Assembly: GCA_964516635.1 (NCBI GenBank)
Contig: CAZEZY010000031.1
Span: 1 to 20,149, forward strand
Length of the DNA stretch: 20,149 bases
Direction: 5' to 3'
From: CAZEZY01 sp964516635
GTDB taxonomy: Bacteria; Pseudomonadota; Gammaproteobacteria; Burkholderiales; Burkholderiaceae_C
In this document: positions 1-7,406 of the stretch, piece by piece
How the letters are laid out: each line of letters starts with the position of its first letter
Position numbering within the stretch: the first letter of the stretch is position 1
Notes under the pieces: generated by a model
The model's database searches: none
What the model was told of the DNA's origin: nothing
What the model saw: only the letters and a program-made list of their open reading frames with translations
Position numbers and translations under genes: made by a program

Positions 1-1836
1 GCCACCGCCACCGACACCGACTTCGGCATCGTGGAAAGTGTGGTTGCCCACGAGTACTTCCACAACTGGACCGGCAACCGCGTCACCTGCCGCGACTGGT
101 TCCAGTTGAGCCTGAAGGAAGGCCTGACCGTCTTCCGTGACCAGGAATTCAGCATGGACATGGCGGGCAGCCCATCGGCCCGCGCCGTCAAACGCATTGA
201 AGACGTGCGGGTGCTGCGCACCGCCCAGTTCCCGGAAGATGCGGGGCCCATGGCCCACCCGGTGCGGCCCGACCAGTACGCCGAAATCAACAACTTCTAC
301 ACCGTCACCGTCTACGAAAAAGGCGCCGAGGTGGTGCGGATGCAGCAAACCCTGGTCGGACGCGAAGGCTTTGCCCGGGGCATGAAGCTGTACTTCGAGC
401 GGCACGACGGCCAGGCCGTGACCTGCGACGACTTTGCCCAGGCCATGGCCGACGCCAACCCCGACAGCGATCTCGCCCGCCTGCTGCCCCAATTCAAGCG
501 CTGGTACAGCCAGGCCGGTACCCCTCGCGTGAAAGCCGAAGGTGCCTACAACGCCGCCGAGCGCACCTACACCCTCACCCTGTCTCAGACCTGCCCCGCC
601 ACGCCTGGGCAGCCGGTCAAGGAGCCCTTTGTGATACCGGTGTCGCTGGGCCTGCTGAATGCCCAGGGTCAGGCATTGCCCCTGCAACTGGCGCACTGGA
701 GCCATGCCGAAACCGGCAGTCGCACCCTGGTGCTCACGCAAACCAGCGAAACCTTCACCTTTGTCAACCTCGACAGCGAACCGGTGCCCTCGCTGCTGCG
801 CGGCTTCAGCGCCCCGGTGATTCTCGAGCAGGAAATCACCGACGCCCAGTTGCTCACGTTGCTGGCCCATGACACCGACCCCTTCAACCGCTGGGAAGCG
901 GGTCAGCGCCTGGCGATGCGCCTCGCGCTGGCGGCCATCCGCGCCGAGGGTCCGGTGCATGCAAACATCCTTGACCACGCTTATCTGGATGCGATGCGCG
1001 CCGTGCTGCGCCACCCCGAGCTCGATGCGGCGTTCAAGGAACTGGTGCTCACCCTGCCCGCCGAAACCTATCTGGCCGAGCAACTCGACGTGGTGGACCC
1101 CCAGCGCATCCACACCGTTCGCGAAGCCATGCGCAACCAGCTGGCCCATGCCCTGCATGACGACTGGATGCACGCCCACGACGCCCACAAGGACAACGGC
1201 GCCTACCGGCCCGACGCCACCTCCAGCGGGCGCCGTGCCCTGGCCGGCCTGGCGCTGCAGATGCTGTGCATCGCCGCCCACGACAACGGCAACCCGGTAT
1301 GGCCCGGCAAGGCCTACCAGCGCTTCAAGGACGCGAGCAACATGACCGACCGCTTCAACGCCCTGCAGGCGCTGGTGGTGAGCGGCCATGCGCTGGCGCA
1401 GGACGCCCTCAAGCGCTTCCATGCCTTGTTCCAGCATGATGACCTGGTGCTCGACAAGTGGTTTGCGCTCCAGGTCGGTGCGCCCGACCGCGGCGGCAAC
1501 ATCCTGCCCCAGGTCAGGCAGCTGATGCAGCACCCCGACTTCCACCTGCGCAACCCCAACCGGGCACGCAGCGTCATCAGCACCTATTGCCACGCCAACC
1601 CGGGCGCCTTCCATCGGGTCGATGCCGCCGGCTACGTGTTCTGGAGCGAGCGGGTCATCGAGATCAACGGCTTCAACCCGCAGGTGGCCGCCCGGCTGGC
1701 CCGCGCACTCGACCGCTGGAAGAAACTCGCCGAGCCTTACCGCAGTGCGGCTCGCGAAGCCATTGCCCGCGTGGCCGCCCACGACGCCCTGAGCAACGAT
1801 GTGCGCGAGGTGGTCACGCGCGCCCTGGCAGATTGA
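1..1836 (+). CDS. pepN: Aminopeptidase N (M1 family), C-terminal part, 5' truncated by window edge
   Basis: Zinc metallopeptidase that removes N-terminal residues from peptides in the cytoplasm. The frame is open from base 1, so the true start lies upstream. A GTG at 31 would be inside the catalytic domain and is not a start. The M1 zinc site is visible: HEYFH at visible residues 17-21, then the third ligand Glu40 in LKEGLTVF. A conserved Tyr lies in the TVTVYEKGAE segment about 70 residues later. The 611 visible residues cover the end of the catalytic domain, the beta-sandwich linker and the all-helical C-terminal domain. E. coli PepN has about 870 residues with HEXXH near 297, so roughly 280 residues are missing at the N-terminus. 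The gene ends TGA at 1834-1836, 22 bp before fbp, so the two are probably co-transcribed. Confidence 0.96.
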   Translation, partial: ATATDTDFGIVESVVAHEYFHNWTGNRVTCRDWFQLSLKEGLTVFRDQEFSMDMAGSPSARAVKRIEDVRVLRTAQFPEDAGPMAHPVRPDQYAEINNFYTVTVYEKGAEVVRMQQTLVGREGFARGMKLYFERHDGQAVTCDDFAQAMADANPDSDLARLLPQFKRWYSQAGTPRVKAEGAYNAAERTYTLTLSQTCPATPGQPVKEPFVIPVSLGLLNAQGQALPLQLAHWSHAETGSRTLVLTQTSETFTFVNLDSEPVPSLLRGFSAPVILEQEITDAQLLTLLAHDTDPFNRWEAGQRLAMRLALAAIRAEGPVHANILDHAYLDAMRAVLRHPELDAAFKELVLTLPAETYLAEQLDVVDPQRIHTVREAMRNQLAHALHDDWMHAHDAHKDNGAYRPDATSSGRRALAGLALQMLCIAAHDNGNPVWPGKAYQRFKDASNMTDRFNALQALVVSGHALAQDALKRFHALFQHDDLVLDKWFALQVGAPDRGGNILPQVRQLMQHPDFHLRNPNRARSVISTYCHANPGAFHRVDAAGYVFWSERVIEINGFNPQVAARLARALDRWKKLAEPYRSAAREAIARVAAHDALSNDVREVVTRALAD

Positions 1837-1858
1837 ACTCCACCCCACAGGAAACGGC

Positions 1859-2878
1859 ATGACCTCACGCCCCTCACTCACCCGCTACCTGGTCGAACAA
1901 CAGCGCGTCCACGGTCTCATCCCGCCTGAATTGCGCCTGCTCATCGAAGTGGTGGCACGCGCCTGCAAGCGCATTGCCATCAGCGTCAACAAAGGCGCGC
2001 TGGGCGAAGTGCTGGGCAGTGCCGGGAGCGAAAACGTCCAGGGCGAAGTCCAGAAAAAACTCGACATCATCGCCAACGAGGTGCTGATCGACGCCAACGA
2101 ATGGGGCGGGCACCTGGCCGCCATGGCTTCCGAGGAAATGGAAGGCATCTACGTGGTGCCCAACCGTTACCCGCAAGGCGAATACCTGCTGCTGTTCGAT
2201 CCGCTCGATGGTTCCAGCAACATCGATGTGAACGTGAGCATCGGCACCATCTTCTCGGTGCTGCGCCGCCGCAACGAGGACCCGACCCGCGTCGACCCGG
2301 TGTGCGAAACCGACTTCCTGCAGGCTGGTCATCAGCAGGTGGCCGCTGGCTATTGCCTGTATGGCCCGCAGACCACACTGGTGCTGACCGTGGGCAACGG
2401 CGTGGTGATGTTCACCCTTGACCGTGAACAGGGCTCCTGGGTGCTGACCCAGGAAAACGTGCAGATTCCGCCGGACACCCAGGAATTCGCCATCAACATG
2501 AGCAACATGCGCCACTGGGATACCCCGGTGAAACGCTATGTCGACGAATGCCTGGCCGGCAAGGAAGGCCCGCGCGGCAAAGATTTCAACATGCGTTGGA
2601 TCGCCTCCATGGTGGCGGACGTGCATCGCATTCTGACTCGCGGGGGCATTTTCATGTACCCCTGGGACAAGCGGGAGCCGAACAAGCCCGGCAAGCTGCG
2701 CCTCATGTACGAGGCCAACCCCATGGGCTGGCTGGTGGAGCAGGCTGGCGGCGCAGCCACCAACGGCCGCCGGCGCATCCTCGACATCCAGCCACAGGCA
2801 TTGCACGAACGCGTCAGCGTGATTCTGGGCTCCCGGCACGAGGTGGAACGCGTCACCTCCTACCACATGGAGGCCTGA
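1859..2878 (+). CDS. fbp: Fructose-1,6-bisphosphatase class I
   Basis: Hydrolyses fructose 1,6-bisphosphate to fructose 6-phosphate in gluconeogenesis and, where present, the Calvin cycle. The protein has 339 residues, the usual length for bacterial class I enzymes. The metal-binding Glu cluster SEEME is at residues 91-95, the signature FDPLDGSSN at 113-121, and the sugar-phosphate region KREPNKPGKL...YEANP at 271-288. I chose ATG 1859 because AGGAA sits 6 bp upstream and the protein begins MTSRPSLTRY, as in relatives. An upstream in-frame start at 1799 would overlap pepN and lacks support. It follows pepN by 22 bp. The tRNA promoter begins at its stop codon. Confidence 0.97.
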   Translation: MTSRPSLTRYLVEQQRVHGLIPPELRLLIEVVARACKRIAISVNKGALGEVLGSAGSENVQGEVQKKLDIIANEVLIDANEWGGHLAAMASEEMEGIYVVPNRYPQGEYLLLFDPLDGSSNIDVNVSIGTIFSVLRRRNEDPTRVDPVCETDFLQAGHQQVAAGYCLYGPQTTLVLTVGNGVVMFTLDREQGSWVLTQENVQIPPDTQEFAINMSNMRHWDTPVKRYVDECLAGKEGPRGKDFNMRWIASMVADVHRILTRGGIFMYPWDKREPNKPGKLRLMYEANPMGWLVEQAGGAATNGRRRILDIQPQALHERVSVILGSRHEVERVTSYHMEA

Positions 2879-2886
2879 GGCCAAGC

Positions 2887-2892
2887 TATAAT
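2887..2892 (+). promoter_or_regulatory. -10 box of the tRNA-Thr promoter
   Basis: A perfect TATAAT lies 9-14 bp after the fbp stop and about 35 bp before the tRNA. Transcription would start near 2899, just before the leader hairpin. No good -35 box is visible at 17 bp spacing; that region is the last codons of fbp. The tRNA could also be reached by read-through from fbp. Confidence 0.55.
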
Positions 2893-2902
2893 TTAAGGCT
2901 GA

Positions 2903-2922
2903 CTTACCGGGAAGCCGGTAAG
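2903..2922 (+). other. Perfect 8-bp hairpin in the tRNA-Thr 5' leader
   Basis: CTTACCGG and CCGGTAAG are exact inverted repeats around the loop GAAG, ending 5 bp before the tRNA. No T tract follows, so it is not a standard intrinsic terminator for fbp. It could shape the tRNA precursor 5' end or stabilise the 3' end of the fbp mRNA. Confidence 0.6.
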
Positions 2923-2927
2923 TGGTG

Positions 2928-3003
2928 GCCGGAATAGCTCAGTCGGTAGAGCAGCTCATTCGTAATGAGAAGGTCGGGGGTTCGATTCCTCTTTCCGGCA
3001 CCA
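2928..3003 (+). tRNA. tRNA-Thr (anticodon CGT, reads ACG)
   Basis: The 76 bases fold as a cloverleaf. The acceptor GCCGGAA pairs with TTCCGGC, followed by A and an encoded CCA. The D arm GCTC/GAGC encloses AGTCGGTA. The anticodon loop is TTCGTAA with CGT at 34-36, and the T loop is TTCGATT. The overall sequence resembles the E. coli thrW product, including the 27-43 G/A mismatch. It stands alone after fbp and has its own terminator. Confidence 0.97.
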
Positions 3004-3019
3004 ATTAAATCAAGGACTT

Positions 3020-3047
3020 AAGCCAACTCGTGAGGGTTGGCTTTTTT
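3020..3047 (+). terminator. Rho-independent terminator after tRNA-Thr
   Basis: AGCCAAC (3021-3027) pairs with GTTGGCT (3036-3042), followed by a run of six T. It lies 17 bp after the encoded CCA. Confidence 0.85.
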
Positions 3048-3129
3048 GTTTACTGACCATCTGTAGGCAATTTCAATGAGCTTATCCGGGAAGTCATCAT
3101 TGGAGCAATCCCGTGCTTCTGGCCGAAAG

Positions 3130-3156
3130 AAAAGGCCGCCCTGACGGCGGCCTTTT
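3130..3156 (-). terminator. Strong terminator of the adhesin operon, symmetric in both directions
   Basis: AAAAGGCCGCC (3130-3140) and GGCGGCCTTTT (3146-3156) form a perfect 11-bp stem around CTGAC. On the minus strand it lies about 28 bp beyond the adhesin stop and is followed by TTTTCTTTC. It can also stop + strand read-through from the tRNA side. Confidence 0.85.
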
Positions 3157-3184
3157 ACACCATGACCAGACAGATGGCCCCAGG

Positions 3185-5269
3185 TTACCAGGACCAGCCG
3201 GCACCCACGCCCACCACCGGCTTGCTGCCACGGTTCAGGCCTGAGGAAATGCTGGCCTTGATCATGGCGTTGGCCGACACTCGGAAATTGCCACCAAAGG
3301 CCAGCGCGGTCTTGCCCATGAAGCTGCCGACGCCCACGCCCACCGACTTGTCCTTGCCCGGTTGCGGGGCCGGGATGTGTGCACTGGCCGAAACGGCCGC
3401 AATCGCATGGGCGTACTGGCGAACGTTCACCGCATCAAAATCGGCACGGCCATCGGCCACGCCGGTCACGGTGACCGGCGCACCGGTCGCAGAGTTGCTG
3501 AACGTTGCACCACGGTCATCCAGGGTCAGACTGGTGGAGTTCACCCCACCAGACATGACCGCTTGCGTTTCGGTAACCACAAAGCCGTGCGTGTTACCAA
3601 GACCATTGGTAACCACCATAGAACCCGTGGTTTGGCCCACAGTCCCATGGGTGATTTTGCCGTTCTCATCCAACACCGCACCACTTCCCCCCTGGTTGGC
3701 AATGTTGGTCTGACCGGTCGTCGCCTGTGTGGCACCCGCAAGCACCGAAGAACCTGAAGTCACGGTGGTGGTGGCCGAGGTGTTGGACGTGTACACCAAT
3801 GTTCCATTGATGAAGGTGTTGCCGTTGATGAGCGTGTTGCCCTCCAGACGGTTAACGAAGGTTGCCCCGGCAATGTTTTGACGGCTGGCGGTATCGCCCA
3901 CATTGTTCAATTGTGTAGCGAGTGTCGCGCTGTCGGTACTCAGGGTTTGCGACGCGCTGAAGGTAGAAAAGCCGCTGGCGGTAGGGCCTGTACCAGAACG
4001 CAGGCTTGCCGTACCGTTGGCCACAGATAAAACACTGTTGCCCGCAGTTGCCGTCACAGTGGTGCCTGTTTGGGAATTGCCAATAAGATTGGTCGATGAA
4101 CCAGAGCCAGTACCCACGTTGTTGGTGGTGGCAAAAGCATTCACGCCAATGTTGTTGGTGGCGCTGTTCAGATGGGTTGTGTTGGCGGAATTGCCGATGG
4201 TGACCGCACCGGTACTGGTCCCGGTGTTGATGTTGGTGACACCAACGATATTGTTGGCTGTGGTGGCCGTGAGGGTGTTGGTCGCACCGGTAATGGTATT
4301 GGTGGAAGTCCCCGCTGCGCCCACGGTGTTCAAAGAGTTGGCCCCACCGCCAAACGTATTGGTGGTGTTTGCGCCCGTGGCCAGCGTGGTATCGCCAGTA
4401 GAACTCAGACTACCCGCAACACTGGTGGCGCCAGTGATGCCAACCGTGGAACCGTTGATGCCAACGGTGCCTGTGCTATTCCCGATCGACGTACCAGCAG
4501 TACCGGTAGCGTTGATGTTGGTGGTACCTACAATGTTTGTGGTACCTGTTTGGCCGAAAGTACCAACTGTGGCAATAGAATTCGTACCAACAGTCAATTC
4601 TGCATTGCCACCGCCCGAGTTCACGGTCAGCGTGTTGTTGATTGTGGTTGCCCCTGACAATACAGTCGCACCGCCGACCGATAAGGTACTTGTGGTTTGA
4701 ACGGATCCAGTGGTGTTGAAATTGGTCGTTCCAGTGATAGCGCCATTGGTGAAGGTTGCATCACTGATCGTTCCGCCGCTGATGGTGCCCGTGTTGGTTG
4801 TGGTACCAGACAATGTACCCGAGCTCAGGGTGGCATTAGAAATGGTGCCCGACGTCATATCCAGATGACCACCAATCGATACATCCCCACTGGTCACAAC
4901 CGGTCCAGAGAGATTGATTTGGGCTCCCGTGATGTTGACGTGACCATCTTCATACGCATTGGGAACCGCGGTAATATTCACTTGATTTGAATGAATATTG
5001 ATCTCGCCGGTTTCTGTTGCCCCACCAGACGACAAATCAGAACCTAAAACTTGAATATAGGAAACCGCACCAGTCACCGCAAGACCGGAAGCATTCCCGT
5101 TTGAGGTGATGACAACACCTTCGGTAATGTCTGAAACATGCTGGCTGTCCCTATTCCCCTCGATTCTGTAATTTCCAGTACCACCGACTTCCGTATCGGC
5201 CATTACCGACAGTGGGACCATCGCGAGGGAACAGGCAGCGACAGCAGTTTTAAGAGGAAATTTCATCAT
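3185..5269 (-). CDS. Trimeric autotransporter adhesin, YadA-like (type Vc secretion)
   Basis: A predicted surface adhesin of 694 residues. The N-terminus is a Sec signal peptide: positive start MMKFPLK, hydrophobic core, probable cleavage after VMA at residue 24. The C-terminal 94 residues match a YadA anchor. They contain a neck-like segment GRADFDAVNVRQY and then short amphipathic strands (KSVGVGVGSF, TALAFGGNFR, AMIKASISSG, VVGVGAGWSW) ending in aromatic Trp, as expected for three chains forming one 12-stranded barrel. The passenger is unusual: residues about 25-600 are dominated by Gly, Thr, Asn, Ser and Ala with recurrent TNIN, TIGNS and GTTN units, few charged residues, no Cys after the signal peptide and no obvious long coiled-coil stalk. 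A Shine-Dalgarno AAAGG precedes ATG 5269. The gene is noticeably less GC-rich than its neighbours. It follows a small exported protein by 33 bp. The receptor is unknown. Confidence 0.85.
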   Translation of the reverse strand: MMKFPLKTAVAACSLAMVPLSVMADTEVGGTGNYRIEGNRDSQHVSDITEGVVITSNGNASGLAVTGAVSYIQVLGSDLSSGGATETGEINIHSNQVNITAVPNAYEDGHVNITGAQINLSGPVVTSGDVSIGGHLDMTSGTISNATLSSGTLSGTTTNTGTISGGTISDATFTNGAITGTTNFNTTGSVQTTSTLSVGGATVLSGATTINNTLTVNSGGGNAELTVGTNSIATVGTFGQTGTTNIVGTTNINATGTAGTSIGNSTGTVGINGSTVGITGATSVAGSLSSTGDTTLATGANTTNTFGGGANSLNTVGAAGTSTNTITGATNTLTATTANNIVGVTNINTGTSTGAVTIGNSANTTHLNSATNNIGVNAFATTNNVGTGSGSSTNLIGNSQTGTTVTATAGNSVLSVANGTASLRSGTGPTASGFSTFSASQTLSTDSATLATQLNNVGDTASRQNIAGATFVNRLEGNTLINGNTFINGTLVYTSNTSATTTVTSGSSVLAGATQATTGQTNIANQGGSGAVLDENGKITHGTVGQTTGSMVVTNGLGNTHGFVVTETQAVMSGGVNSTSLTLDDRGATFSNSATGAPVTVTGVADGRADFDAVNVRQYAHAIAAVSASAHIPAPQPGKDKSVGVGVGSFMGKTALAFGGNFRVSANAMIKASISSGLNRGSKPVVGVGAGWSW

Positions 5270-5302
5270 TGAACCTTTGATGGGTTGAACTCGAATTGAT
5301 CA

Positions 5303-5851
5303 TTACAAAACAACTTCTTTTTTGATCGACACACAACCGTTGCCGGCCGGCATCAGGAACACTTTGGTGGCCGGACCACCATCCAGCACGGTAATGGCCT
5401 GCTTGAGCATGCCCACCTTCTGCAGGGTGCCAAACTGGCTGGCTGCCACGGCGTCACAGGCGTTGGGCCAATAGACCACCGCATCGTAGGTGGCACCACA
5501 GCCATTGACTTGATTTGGCGCAAAAGATGCGCTGGCGTAGGCAGGACCGGCGGGGGTGCGTAATTCCATAGCCAGGGGAACAAGCCGTTGATCCTGGCCA
5601 TTGGGTGGGACCATCAGCAGGGCCCCGGCATCGGGCCCGAAGCCCAGAAAATTGGATACCTGGTTGATGCGCCCCGCGCAGGCAAGGACCCCCTGCTGCA
5701 CAGCCGCCTGGGCCACGTTGTTGACCCGCGGTGCTTGCGCTGGCACCGGGTTGCCGGGCGCTGGACCGACGCCCTGCGCCCAAACCGACACCACGGATGT
5801 CAGAACCAGCAAAATGGTGGCGCCGATACGGCGTGCGATGGTTGTCTTCAT
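5303..5851 (-). CDS. Small exported four-cysteine protein upstream of the adhesin, function unknown
   Basis: I do not recognise a family. The 182-residue protein has a clear signal peptide (MKTTIARRIG, hydrophobic ATILLVLTSVVSV, probable cleavage after VWA at residue 25). A Pro/Ala-rich linker follows at 27-42, then a compact domain with Cys at 58, 118, 132 and 173, which could form two disulfides in the periplasm or outside the cell. There is no lipobox and no second hydrophobic segment, so it should be soluble after export. I chose ATG 5851 because it begins the signal peptide; a GTG at 5875 would add eight polar residues. The Shine-Dalgarno is weak. It is the first gene of the adhesin operon, 33 bp ahead of it, so an assembly, stability or surface-partner role is plausible but is inference. 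Confidence 0.75.
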   Translation of the reverse strand: MKTTIARRIGATILLVLTSVVSVWAQGVGPAPGNPVPAQAPRVNNVAQAAVQQGVLACAGRINQVSNFLGFGPDAGALLMVPPNGQDQRLVPLAMELRTPAGPAYASASFAPNQVNGCGATYDAVVYWPNACDAVAASQFGTLQKVGMLKQAITVLDGGPATKVFLMPAGNGCVSIKKEVVL

Positions 5852-5902
5852 ACTTGCTACTTTATCAGCAACCACACTGAATGGAAATCAAAAAACAAAA
5901 AG

Positions 5903-5932
5903 ACTGTACCCTATCCCGAAAAATCTGGACAA
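5903..5932 (-). promoter_or_regulatory. Candidate sigma70 promoter for the adhesin operon
   Basis: Read on the minus strand: TTGTCC (-35), an 18-bp spacer, then TACAGT (-10). It lies about 52 bp before the small exported gene's ATG, followed by an AT-rich leader. The boxes are imperfect. Confidence 0.35.
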
Positions 5933-6406
5933 TTTCTCCGACTGGTTTACCTGCCCGAACCTGATTTGAAAAATCCCAACATGACAATCGGTATCGGCCG
6001 GGTATCACAGGAGTGATCCTTTGCCCAACATGAAACTTGGCATGGTCAAGAACCAAGTGCAACACCGGGTTTATTGAATTGAGGAATTGGGTTGACTGAT
6101 CTTTTTCAACAGGGTCTGGTAGACGCAGATGGGCGGGTAGAAGCCGTGAATGGCACGCAGACGCTGTCACCGCTGAAGATCAGCGCATAGCTGACGATCT
6201 TCTTGGACGGCAACTCGCGGATGACCCGCTTTCAGCACCCCGCCACCCAGCCACGCCGAAATGGCCACATCCTTTGGGGCATGAATTCTTGAGTTCTCGG
6301 CGATTTCATCGCTTCAGCCATGATTGACAACATCAACCCTGCTGTCCAGGGCTGCTGCCGTCCAGCGCCCCCCCCAATGGGGTGGCGAGGCGCCTGCAGG
6401 CAGGGG
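5933..6406. other. Gene-poor spacer between the adhesin operon and the membrane-protein operon
   Basis: No convincing coding sequence is visible. A 101-codon minus-strand frame (5865-6170) runs through the adhesin promoter and has no family features. A 32-codon + frame from TTG 6092 to TAG 6190 (LTDLFQQGLVDADGR...) has a GAGG upstream but no recognisable product. At 6361-6406 there are C- and G-rich inverted segments (CGCCCCCC...GGGGTGGCG, and the palindrome GCCTGCAGGC) that could act as a 3' end for the minus-strand membrane gene, without a T tract. The stretch may hold decayed coding DNA. Confidence 0.5.
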
Positions 6407-6817
6407 CTACGCCGCTGAGCCGCCACGAAGCCACCAGACCATGCTGGGAATGAGTGCGAGCCCGACCAAACCAATCGACAGGTAGTTGCCCGTTCTGGGG
6501 TTGAAGTCTTGCCAGATGCGCGACCATGTGAATCGCATGATCAGCCTGCCGATGGCCACATCAAACGCCGTCATGAACCCGGACAGGCCCAAACCCAGCC
6601 ACAGGTGCCCGCCCATGCCGGTGGCACCTACACCAGGCACGAAGACATAGCAAACCCCGAACGCGAGCAGCGTTCCAGACACCACGCTCCATTTGATGGC
6701 CAACACCTTGCCCACTTTCGGGGCAAGCCAAACGGCACGAGCGATCCCGTGGAGCGTTTCGGTACCTGCCAGCAGCAGGCACAGCGAGGCAAAACGAACG
6801 AAGTCGATGGATTCCAT
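6407..6817 (-). CDS. Small multi-pass membrane protein, function unknown
   Basis: This 136-residue protein has about four hydrophobic helices, near residues 5-22, 38-58, 68-88 and 108-130. They are separated by short loops carrying Arg/Lys (APKVGK, RFTWSR, NPRTGN). I do not recognise a named family. I chose ATG 6817 (MESIDFVRF...), with AGG just upstream; the frame also opens at 6862 with TTG/ATG but that adds a charged, unconserved-looking stretch. It is the last gene of a minus-strand run after the SemiSWEET gene and a 45-residue ORF, with a 61-bp gap, so co-transcription is likely. No catalytic motif is visible. Confidence 0.65.
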   Translation of the reverse strand: MESIDFVRFASLCLLLAGTETLHGIARAVWLAPKVGKVLAIKWSVVSGTLLAFGVCYVFVPGVGATGMGGHLWLGLGLSGFMTAFDVAIGRLIMRFTWSRIWQDFNPRTGNYLSIGLVGLALIPSMVWWLRGGSAA

Positions 6818-6878
6818 AGGGCCTAGGGCGTGTCGGGGTTGTTCATGGCGTACCCACATCAACCAGATGGTGTGAATC

Positions 6879-7016
6879 TCAAGGCGAAACCCACTCTCCC
6901 TTCCACTGCTCTTGGCGGGTGTAAACCGCTCGGCGGTGGTTCGGTCCCAGATGCAGGATATCCATGGACTGCAAGTACAGGTTCACCATCACAAAGGCTT
7001 CAGGATCGGGACTCAT
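6879..7016 (-). CDS. 45-residue ORF translationally coupled to the SemiSWEET gene
   Basis: The start ATG overlaps the preceding stop as ATGA (7013-7016), the usual sign of translational coupling. The product (MSPDPEAFVMVNLYLQ...EWVSP) is soluble, has no signal peptide, and is rich in aromatic, Arg and Gln residues near its end. I do not recognise it. It lies between the SemiSWEET gene and a small membrane protein gene. Expression is inferred only from the ATGA arrangement and the maintained frame; it could be a chance frame. Confidence 0.45.
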   Translation of the reverse strand: MSPDPEAFVMVNLYLQSMDILHLGPNHRRAVYTRQEQWKGEWVSP

Positions 7017-7309
7017 CCTTGATTGGGTTGAATCGGATCCTCGGAACGGCGCCCGAATCGGATGCGCATGCCCAAAATGAGCAGCGCCAGGGTGAAGGTG
7101 ATGGCATTGGCCGCAATGAGCGGCATCTCTCCCAGCAGCAGACCGTAGACCAGCCATAGCCCAACGCCAACGGTGAAAACGGCATACATGGCCAGCGAGA
7201 TACCGCTGACATCACGGGTGCGCCAGGTTCGCCAGGCCTGTGGCACGAAGCTCGCGGTGGTCAGTACGGCTGCCAGCGAGCCGATCCAGTCGGTTGAAAG
7301 GGTGAGCAT
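7013..7309 (-). CDS. SemiSWEET-type small membrane transporter (PQ-loop/MtN3 family)
   Basis: The 98-residue protein has the three-helix plan of bacterial SemiSWEETs, which work as dimers and move small sugars down their gradient across the inner membrane. Visible family marks are SFVPQ at residues 20-24 (the PQ motif), the GISLAMY turn, LWLVYG at 51-56, and P63 and N68 in the third helix (MPLIAANAI), which in the family line the substrate pocket. The C-terminus is a short polar tail. ATG 7309 is preceded by GAAGG at 5-bp spacing; a TTG at 7321 is less likely. It overlaps the next ORF by ATGA. The substrate cannot be read from sequence. Confidence 0.85.
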   Translation of the reverse strand: MLTLSTDWIGSLAAVLTTASFVPQAWRTWRTRDVSGISLAMYAVFTVGVGLWLVYGLLLGEMPLIAANAITFTLALLILGMRIRFGRRSEDPIQPNQG

Positions 7310-7406
7310 GTCAACCTTCAAGAGTGGTGAGTGTCATCGCCCATGCCCGGCCAGGGTAGCCAGCAGTGGCACGCAAAGTGTCTTCGAACCAAGTCATGCG
7401 ATCGGT

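Noticed and set aside
1874..2884. Long open minus-strand frame (336 codons) antisense to fbp
   Set aside because: It mirrors a fully conserved fbp in GC-rich DNA; its composition (His, Ala, Val, Gln rich) is typical of antisense frames and no family is recognisable.
2981..3003. tRNA-Thr 3' end as an attachment site with a second copy downstream
   Set aside because: I found no second copy of the T-arm/acceptor sequence and no integrase gene in the window.
3903..4700. Open + strand frame (265 codons) antisense to the adhesin
   Set aside because: The Val/Pro/Leu-rich product is the mirror of the Thr/Asn/Gly repeats; the minus-strand protein has a signal peptide and YadA anchor, so it is the real gene.
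5865..6170. 101-codon minus-strand frame, considered as a transposase fragment
   Set aside because: It contains no catalytic or HTH motif, runs through the probable adhesin promoter, and no terminal repeats are visible.
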